Positions 57,440 through 64,000 of a DNA stretch of 64,000 nucleotides are shown piece by piece. Source of the DNA: Papio anubis (taxonomy: Eukaryota; Chordata; Mammalia; Primates; Cercopithecidae). The notes beneath the pieces were generated by a model, which was not told the DNA's origin, did no database searches, and worked only from the letters and a program-made list of their open reading frames with translations. Positions within the stretch are counted from its first letter, which is position 1. Each line of letters begins with the position of its first letter. Position numbers and translations under genes: made by a program. Location: assembly GCF_008728515.1 (NCBI RefSeq), contig NC_044986.1, positions 113,014,313 to 113,078,312 of the forward strand, written 5' to 3'.

Positions 57440-58084
57440 CTACTAACATTTATTATAAAATATAAAGATTTCTTCTCATGCAGCTTAAAAGCTTCAGGTT
57501 GGATGGATTGGACAGAAGTTGGAACACAGAGTAGGTATTTACCTTACTCAGAAGGACACCTTGTCCACTGGTCTGGAAACACTAGAGGATAGAGATATAT
57601 TTTTTTATAAAGTAGGAAGCAAGGTCATTGATAAGGGTGAATACAGAAGTGATAGGAAAGCGTTAAAGGCTGAAAGTCACTGTTGTGAGGACTGGGAAAG
57701 AGAGCTGACCTGAGGCACATAAAGGCTGGGTAGAATTGAGGTTGGAGATGCTGAATTTGTAGTGAATGCAGCCAGCCTCTCAGAGACAGTAGAGTTAGAG
57801 CTGGGGTTGGCATATTTATTGGGTGTGTTTATTTAAAAGATAAGAAGGCAAGGGGATTGAGGCTATGGACCAGAATGCAGGCGAAATTATGGGTCCTTAA
57901 TTCATTCACCCATGATACAAATATCTATTAAGCAGGCATTATATAGGAGACAGTGTGGCTGGATAGGAAAGGAGGCCCAAGACAGGAGTAAACAGGTACT
58001 TTTGGAGGGAAAAAGAGGGTGGGAGGAGTTCAAGGAACCAAAGAAGTAAAGGCATGAGCAATCAGGAAGGATAGTAATGGAAGT
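57440..58084. other. Unique sequence, no gene seen
   Basis: 57900-57960 is weakly L2-like. Nothing else recognised. Confidence 0.4.
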
Positions 58085-58290
58085 CTGTGTGCCAAGCACT
58101 ATTCTGTATTTTGCACATTAACTCAAGTAACTCTCTGATAGGACTACTTTTATTCACATCTTATAAGCATGGAATGAATGAGTAACTTGTCTAAGGTCTC
58201 TTAGCCAGGTACATGGCAAAGCTGGGATTCGAACCCAGGCATCAGAGCCAAAGTTTTTCATGCTATACTGCAGTGCCTCTAGAAGGTTGT
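58085..58290 (-). mobile_element. MIR, antisense
   Basis: 'cattaactcaagtaactctctgatagg', 'gagtaacttgtctaaggtctcttagccaggtacatggcaaagctgggattcgaacccagg' is a long, clear complement of MIR. Confidence 0.85.
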
Positions 58291-59157
58291 GGTCCAAAGA
58301 GCATGCAGAAGTTTAAAGGTGGAATAGTTCCAGCTGATGACATAGCAGTGGGGATAGCCACAGGAGAAAGCTAAAGCCAAGTGTGGCAGCCAGTGCCGGA
58401 TGCATTCTCCATGTGGTTACTGATGTCACTGCTACAATGACAAGAGGACTGGGGGCTAAAAGTATTGAACATGTGGGCTGGTGATCAGAAAGCCAGCAGT
58501 GACCAAATGAAGAGGTGTAGATGGTGATACAATTAGAAAACTGAAGCGTTCCTCTCTGTGGATGGAAGTTAGTTTGGAACACTGCTCAGGGAGGAAAATG
58601 CTAACCCCTCCTTCCAACCCTAAAGGCTGAGGGCCAAGGAAGCTGTGTCTTTGGGAAGGAGCCAGGTTTCAGTGAAGCAGGCAGATGGAGAGAATTCCAT
58701 GTAGGTTGAAGATGTTTGGGGGACTTCTTTTCTATACTGCAGAGTTCCAGGGATTTCAGAGGGAGGGGAATTTGGAGGATGCTGGGTTGAAGGCGTAAGA
58801 ATGAACACAGAAAATTGGACAAGGGCCAAGGATGGAAGACCAAAGGGACCAACATCTTGGGTGATGACTGAGACACAGGGAGACTGCCTCCGAGTTTCCA
58901 TGCGGTGCCAAATAGTGGCTTAATGATGGCAGACATTGGAAAAGTCCTCTTGTAAGGGGACCGTGGTGGCCTTCCATCTGAGCCAGGACAATGAACATGT
59001 TTTCCACAAGACATCAGCTTTCTCTTAGCCAGACCAACAAGCTATGAATGAGCTTATTCTGAGTCACACACACTGTCCCTATGCAACTAAACTTTTCTAT
59101 GCCATAGAGCTCTTTGATAGTCTGAGGAAGCTTATGGGCTCTTTTTCAGAATATTTT
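58291..59157. other. Unique sequence, no gene seen
   Basis: A 137-codon minus-strand frame (58601-59014) overlaps two others and has no splice support. Confidence 0.4.
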
Positions 59158-59305
59158 TCAATCCCAGCACTTTGGGAGACTGAGATGGGAAGATGGATTG
59201 AGCCCAGGAGGTCGAGGCTGCAATGAGCTATGATCACGCCCCTGCGCTCCAGCTTGGGTAATAGACTGAGACCCTGTCTCACAAAAAAAAAAAAAAAAAA
59301 AAAAG
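59158..59305 (+). mobile_element. Short Alu with large internal deletion
   Basis: Joins 'caatcccagcactttgggagactgag' directly to 'tgagcccaggaggtcgaggctgc'. Only 148 bp, ending in about 22 A. Confidence 0.92.
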
Positions 59306-59859
59306 CAAAAAACACACTATATTGAGATAGAATGTGACGTGATGATATCTGATGTCTTCTGGTGACAACATCTCAGGTACTGCTAGTACTTTGGTGGTTT
59401 GATAGCCACACACATACTAAAAGGAAATGCTCTAAGTTGGAGATGAGTGAAAATAAATAGAGACCACCAGTTTCCAGTGCAGCCTGTAAGGGGCTTAGAA
59501 GTCACAACTTTGTCCTAACAATAAATAGGCTGAGCAAGCTGAGAAATCAGCTCCTCTTAGATCAATCAAGCGGGCGGATATACAGGGTCGTAACTTCCCT
59601 GAGCAGAAACGCCTGTGGGAACCAGTATCAGGGTAGGAAAGGCAGAACTGTGGGAGGCTCTCAGGGTAAAAAAAAAAAAAAACAAAAAACGTCCAAAGCC
59701 ATTGGACCAGCCCCCAGACTTAGGCTTTTGTGAGTTTTACCTCCAGAAGCTCTACCAGGTCCTACAAGTGAATGTGACATACAGGTCCCCTCGTGCTGCC
59801 AGGAGGAAAGAAATGGAACCATTTTGACATGTGCCCTAGCTTTCTGAGTTTTATTTCTT
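59306..59859. other. Unique sequence, no gene seen
   Basis: Nothing recognised besides an A run at 59668. Confidence 0.4.
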
Positions 59860-60166
59860 CAGTTCATTGAGACAGGCTCTCACTAGGTCACCCAGGCTGG
59901 AGTGCAGTAGGTATTCACAGGTGCAGTCACAGCTCACTTTGGCCTCAAACTCCTGGGCTCATGCCATCCTACCTCAGCCTCCTGAGTAGCTGGGACTACA
60001 GGTATGTGCCACCATATCTGGCTAATAGTTTTAAAAAATTTTTTGTACAGATGAGGGCCTCAGTATGTTGCCCAGGTTAGTCTCAAACTCTACCTAAAGA
60101 GATTCTCCCACCTTGGCACCTCCCAAAGCACTGGGATTACAGTCATGAGCCTCTGTGCGCCTGGTC
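59860..60166 (-). mobile_element. Old Alu (AluJ-like), antisense
   Basis: 'attgagacaggctctcactaggtcaccc' to 'gtgcgcctggtc', with many changes and a 12-bp insertion ('gtattcacaggt') in the right part. Confidence 0.9.
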
Positions 60167-60285
60167 TTAGAAGACCTTAGGAGAAACTTTAACCAGAATC
60201 TAACCTGCTGGAGTTAAATGCCAAAAACCTATACCTAGGCATATCATGTTCAAACTTCAGAAAATCAAAGATAAAATCTTGAAAG

Positions 60286-60453
60286 TGGCCAGGCACAGTG
60301 GCTCAACACCCTGTAATCCCAGCACTTTGGGAGGCTGAAGTGGGAGGATCACCCAAGCCCAGGGAGGTCGAGGCTGCAGTGAGCCATGATCATACCCACT
60401 GTACTCCAGCCTGAGCAATACAGCGAGATCCTGTCTCAAAAAGAAAAAAAAAA
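60286..60453 (+). mobile_element. Short Alu in L1, internally deleted
   Basis: Left end and right end joined within 168 bp. Flanked by 'aaatcttgaaag' and 'aattcttgaaag' (target duplication). Confidence 0.92.
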
Positions 60454-61162
60454 ATTCTTGAAAGAAAACAGCTTACATATAGAGGCAAAAATATAAGAAG
60501 AGAGGAGAGGAAAATATTTAAAGTGCTGAGAGAAAAAAACAACCCTACAGTTCTGCACGCTGTGACATTATCCTTCAAAAATGGAGAAATAAACAAAAAC
60601 CGAGGTTACCATTGGCCCGTAAACCTGCATTGCAAGAAATGTTTAAAGTTGTTCAGAGAGGGGAAAATTATACAGGTCAGAAACTTGGATCTGCATACAA
60701 AAATGGGCATCTGAGAATGAGTAACTCAAGACAAGTTTGTTCAAAAGAATAGTGACAATGTAGATGCTTATGAAATGAATCACAGCAATGATACAAGGGA
60801 CAGCAGGGGAATTAGGAATATCTTGTTATTATAAGGTACTTGTACTACCTGTGAAGCAGTATAGTGTTATTTGAAAGTTTACTTGGATTGGTTGTATGTG
60901 TATACTGCAAACTCTAGGACAACCAATAAAGAGTTGACGTATAATTGATATGCTAAGAAATAGAAAATGAAATAATATAAAATGCTTAATTAAATTAAAA
61001 CCACAGAAGGAAGTAAAAAATAGGAACAGAGAACAAGGGTAATGAATAGAAAACAGTAACCGATATGAAATACTAATCCAACTATACCAATAGTCACCTT
61101 GAAATTTTAGTCATCTACCTGCACCAATTAAAAGACAGATTGCCATAATGGATCAAAAAACA

Positions 61163-61300
61163 AGGCCAGGCATAGTGGCTCATGCCTATAGTCCCAGTTA
61201 CTTGGGAGGCTGAGACAGGAGATGGAGGTTGCAGTGAGCTGAAATTGCATCACTGCAGTCCAGCCTGGGTGACAGAGCAAAACTCTGTCTCAAACAAGAC
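61163..61300 (+). mobile_element. Short Alu in L1, internally deleted
   Basis: 'ggccaggcatagtggctcatgcctatagtcccagttacttggg': the first 20 bp of the left arm are joined to the right arm. 138 bp. Confidence 0.9.
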
Positions 61301-61348
61301 CCAAATATATGTTGTCTATAAAAAGCTCACTTTAAATATAAAGACACA

Positions 61349-61595
61349 GGCCAGGCGTGGTGGCTCACACTTATAATCCCAACACTTCGGGAGGCTGATG
61401 TGGGAGGATTGCTTGAGACCAGCAAGGGCCACATAGCAAGACCCTGTCTCTTAAAGAAAAAAGCCAGGTGTGGTGGTACACATCTGTAGTCCCAGCTACT
61501 TAGGAGGACTGCTTGAGCCTAGGCGTTTGTTACATAATGGTACAGTGAGCCATGACTGCACCAGTGCACTCCAGTGTGGGTAACATAATAAAATG
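61349..61595 (+). mobile_element. Old Alu in L1, partly deleted
   Basis: 'ggccaggcgtggtggctcacacttataatcccaac' to 'ccagtgtgggtaacataataaaa', with a missing piece in each arm. Confidence 0.9.
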
Positions 61596-61598
61596 AGA

Positions 61599-61722
61599 CT
61601 GGGCATGGCGGCTGATGCCTGTAATCCCAACACTTTGGGAGGCCGAGGTGGGAAGATTGAACCTAGGAGTTTGACACCAGCCTGGGCAACAGAGCAAGGC
61701 CCTGTCTCAAATAGATAAAGGG
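61599..61722 (+). mobile_element. Alu left-arm monomer in L1
   Basis: 'gggcatggcggctgatgcctgtaatccc' to 'gcaaggccctgtctcaaatag'. Sits directly after the previous Alu. Confidence 0.88.
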
Positions 61723-62742
61723 ATGCACAAAACTATACCATGTCAATACTAATCAAAAGAAAGCAGGAGTAGCTATATTACTTTTAGATAGAGCAGACTT
61801 CAGAGCAAGAAAAGGTATCAGATATAAAGAGCAGCATTACGTAATAATGCGGTTACTACTGCAGGAAGGCGTAATGATTCTTAATGTTATGTGCCTATCA
61901 ACAGATCATCAAAATACGAGGCAAAAACTGATAGCACTGCAAGGAAAAATAGATGCATTTACTGTCATAGTTGGAGACATCAAAACCCCTCTATCAGTAA
62001 TTCACAGATCCAGTAGGCAGAAAATCAGTAAGACATACTTGAACCCAAAAGCACCATCAGTCAATTGGATATAATTGCCACCTACATACTCCTTCACCCA
62101 CCAACAGCAGGCTACATCTTCTTCTCAAGCTCACATGTAGCCTTTACCAAGATAGATCACATTCTGGGTCATAAAACATATCTTATCAAAAAGAATAGAG
62201 ATCATGTAATATCTGCTCTCAGACAACAATGGAATTAAACTAGAAATCAGTAACAGATATATCTGAAAAGTCCCAAATACTTGGAGACTGTACAAGGCAT
62301 TTCTAAATAATACATAGGTCAAGGAAGAAATCATGAAAAATTTCAAAACATTTTCAGTTAAAGGAAAATGAAGATATAACTTATGAATTTGTGGGATGCA
62401 GTGAAAATAAAACTTAACAGAAAAGGTGTAGCATGAAATGCGTATATTAGGAAAGAAGAAAGATCTAATATCAGTGGCCTGAACTTCCACTTTTGGAAAC
62501 TATAACAAAAAGAGCAAATTAAATTCAAACTCAGCAAAAGAAAAGCAATAATAAAAATTAGAGCAGAAATCAATGAAACTGAAAACAGAAAATAAAAAAG
62601 CTGGTTCTTTGAAAAGATCAATAAAATCAGCCTCTATCCAGGTTAATTATAGAAAAAAAGACATGTTATTTACTATCAAATATGAAAGAGGGGCCACCAC
62701 TACAGATCCTATGGACATTGAAAGGATAATAAAAGAATATTA

Positions 62743-63056
62743 CGGCCGGGCACAGTGGCTCACGCCTGTAATCCCAGCACTTTGGGAGGCCGAGTCGGGT
62801 GGATCACTTGAGGCTGGGAGTTTGAGACCAACCTGGCTAACGTGATGAAACCCCGTCTCTATTAAAAATACAAAATATTAGCCTGGCATGGTCGTGCATG
62901 TCTGTAGTCCAGCTGCTTTGGTGGTTGAGGCACAAGAATCTCTTGAACCCAGAAGGCAGAGATTGCAGTGAACCGAAATCATGCCACTGCACTCTGTCGC
63001 TCTGAGCAACAGAGCAAGATTCTGTCTCAAAAAAAAAAAAAAAAAAAGAAAGAAAA
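62743..63056 (+). mobile_element. Alu, full length, in L1 reverse-transcriptase region
   Basis: 'ggccgggcacagtggctcacgcc' to a 19-base A tail. 'aaaagaatatta' before and 'aaaaggaatatta' after are the target duplication. L1 frame resumes on the far side. Confidence 0.95.
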
Positions 63057-64000
63057 GGAATATTATGAACAACTCTATGCCCACAAATCTCATAACCTCA
63101 ACGAAATGGACCAATTCTTTAAAAGGCACAATTTGTTAAAACTCATGTAAAAAGAAAGAGAATCTGAATAGACCTATATCTATTAAAGACATTGAAACAA
63201 TAATTAAAACCTTCCAGACTCAAAGCCCCAGACCCAGATGGATTCACTGGTAAATGCTACTGAACATGCAAGAAAGAAATTGTACCAGTTCCCTATAATT
63301 CCTAGAAGGTAGAAGTAGAGGGAATATCTCCTAACTCATTCTACAAGCCAGCACTCCCCTAATACCTAAACCAGACAAAGACATTACAAGAAAACAATAG
63401 ACTCGTATCTCATGAACCTAGATGAAAAAAAATCAACATGATGCTGTTTGCAAATCAAGTCCACAGTACATAAAAAGAATGGTGCATCATGGCCAAGCGA
63501 TATTTAAACTGGGTATGCAAAGCTGGTTCAATATTCAAAAATCAATTAGTGTAATCCATCATAAGCTACAGAAGAAAATCACATGATCATATCAACAGAT
63601 GCATAAAAAGCATTCAGCAAAATCTAACACCTGTTCATAATGAGAAAACTCTCAGCAAACTCTGAGGGGAACTGTCTCAACTTAATAAACACCACCTACA
63701 AAAAAACCTAAAGCTAACATTATAATTAATAGTGAGAAGCCCGAAGCTTTCCCACTAAGATTAGGAACAAGGTAAGGATATCTGTGTCAGAACTGCTTTT
63801 CAACATCATATTGGAAGTTCTGTTGTAGCTAATACAAGACAAGAAAAAGAAATCAAAGGAATACAGATTGAGGAGGAGAACATAAAACTTTGTAGATAAC
63901 ATGGTTGTTATCACCCAAATAGCAAAAGACTCCTGACACTAATAAGCAATTGTAGCAAGATTACATGCATACGCAGGTAACAGACAAAGGTCAATTGCTT

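Larger units (their letters stand above)
60170..64000 (+). mobile_element. Old L1, sense, decayed, running off the window, broken by five Alu pieces
   Basis: L1 text before, between and after the Alu pieces: 'cattatccttcaaaaatggag', 'gaaagcaggagtagctatatt' (endonuclease part of ORF2), 'ccaagatagatcacattctgg', 'aaagctggttctttgaaaagatc', 'gacccagatggattcactgg' (reverse transcriptase), 'gcaaagctggttcaatattc'. A 75-codon stretch (61847-62074) is an endonuclease-domain remnant. At 63889-63903 the FADD catalytic box reads FVDN, so one catalytic Asp is lost. Other frameshifts and stops confirm it is dead. Confidence 0.93.

Noticed and set aside
58601..59014. 137-codon minus-strand frame
   Set aside because: Overlaps two other frames in the same place and has no acceptor or donor; typical of purine-rich DNA.
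60170..64000. Functional L1
   Set aside because: Catalytic box altered, many frameshifts and stops, five Alu interruptions.
1..64000. tRNA, rRNA, snRNA, CRISPR or prokaryotic-type systems
   Set aside because: None of their conserved boxes or repeat-spacer patterns was seen in reading both strands; a covariance-model scan was not possible.

Overview
This is nuclear DNA from a primate. About half of it is recognisable interspersed repeats: more than 40 Alu copies or fragments, long stretches of old L1, MIR/L2 relics, MaLR and other LTRs, two hAT-type fossils and one MADE1. Two Alu copies (39361-39660 on + and 49378-49674 on -) carry bases I associate with the Old World monkey AluYRa lineage, such as 'gctcaagcctg' and, in the second copy, 'gctgagatccggcc'. 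I therefore infer a cercopithecid (macaque, baboon or guenon type) rather than human. No bacterial or viral coding system is present, and no rRNA, tRNA or CRISPR array was recognised.

The window looks intergenic or intronic. The only protein-coding signal I can defend is at the left end. A 175-bp candidate exon (1541-1715, +) has a good pyrimidine-tract acceptor, 58 open codons and a GTAAGA donor. A second open segment (5758-6060, +) begins after a plausible acceptor in the matching phase and runs to a stop. A short open segment on the other strand (5373-5510, -) ends in a stop just before an Alu and is weaker. I do not recognise the protein family of any of them.

Layout: 0-6.3 kb, candidate exons among Alu, MIR and a hAT relic; 6.7-17.5 kb, an Alu cluster inserted into antisense L1 3' ends, with a MADE1 near 12.65 kb; 17.5-26.8 kb, Alu-poor, partly unique DNA with a 127-bp local duplication and a 50-bp minisatellite; 26.8-30.5 kb, antisense L1 with Alu and microsatellite insertions; 30.5-39.3 kb, unique DNA with a striking 167-bp inverted repeat at 31.4 kb; 39.3-50.7 kb, Alu plus four MaLR solo LTRs and a hAT relic; 50.7-57.2 kb, an Alu-free, LTR-rich block; 57.2-60.2 kb, mixed; 60.2-64 kb, a sense-strand L1 broken by five Alu pieces and running off the window.

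There is no operon-like cooperation between genes here. The interest lies in the candidate unannotated exons, the hairpin-forming inverted repeat, local duplications and template-switch scars, and nested insertions that give a relative order of events. Repeat family names come from memory of consensus sequences, not from a search.
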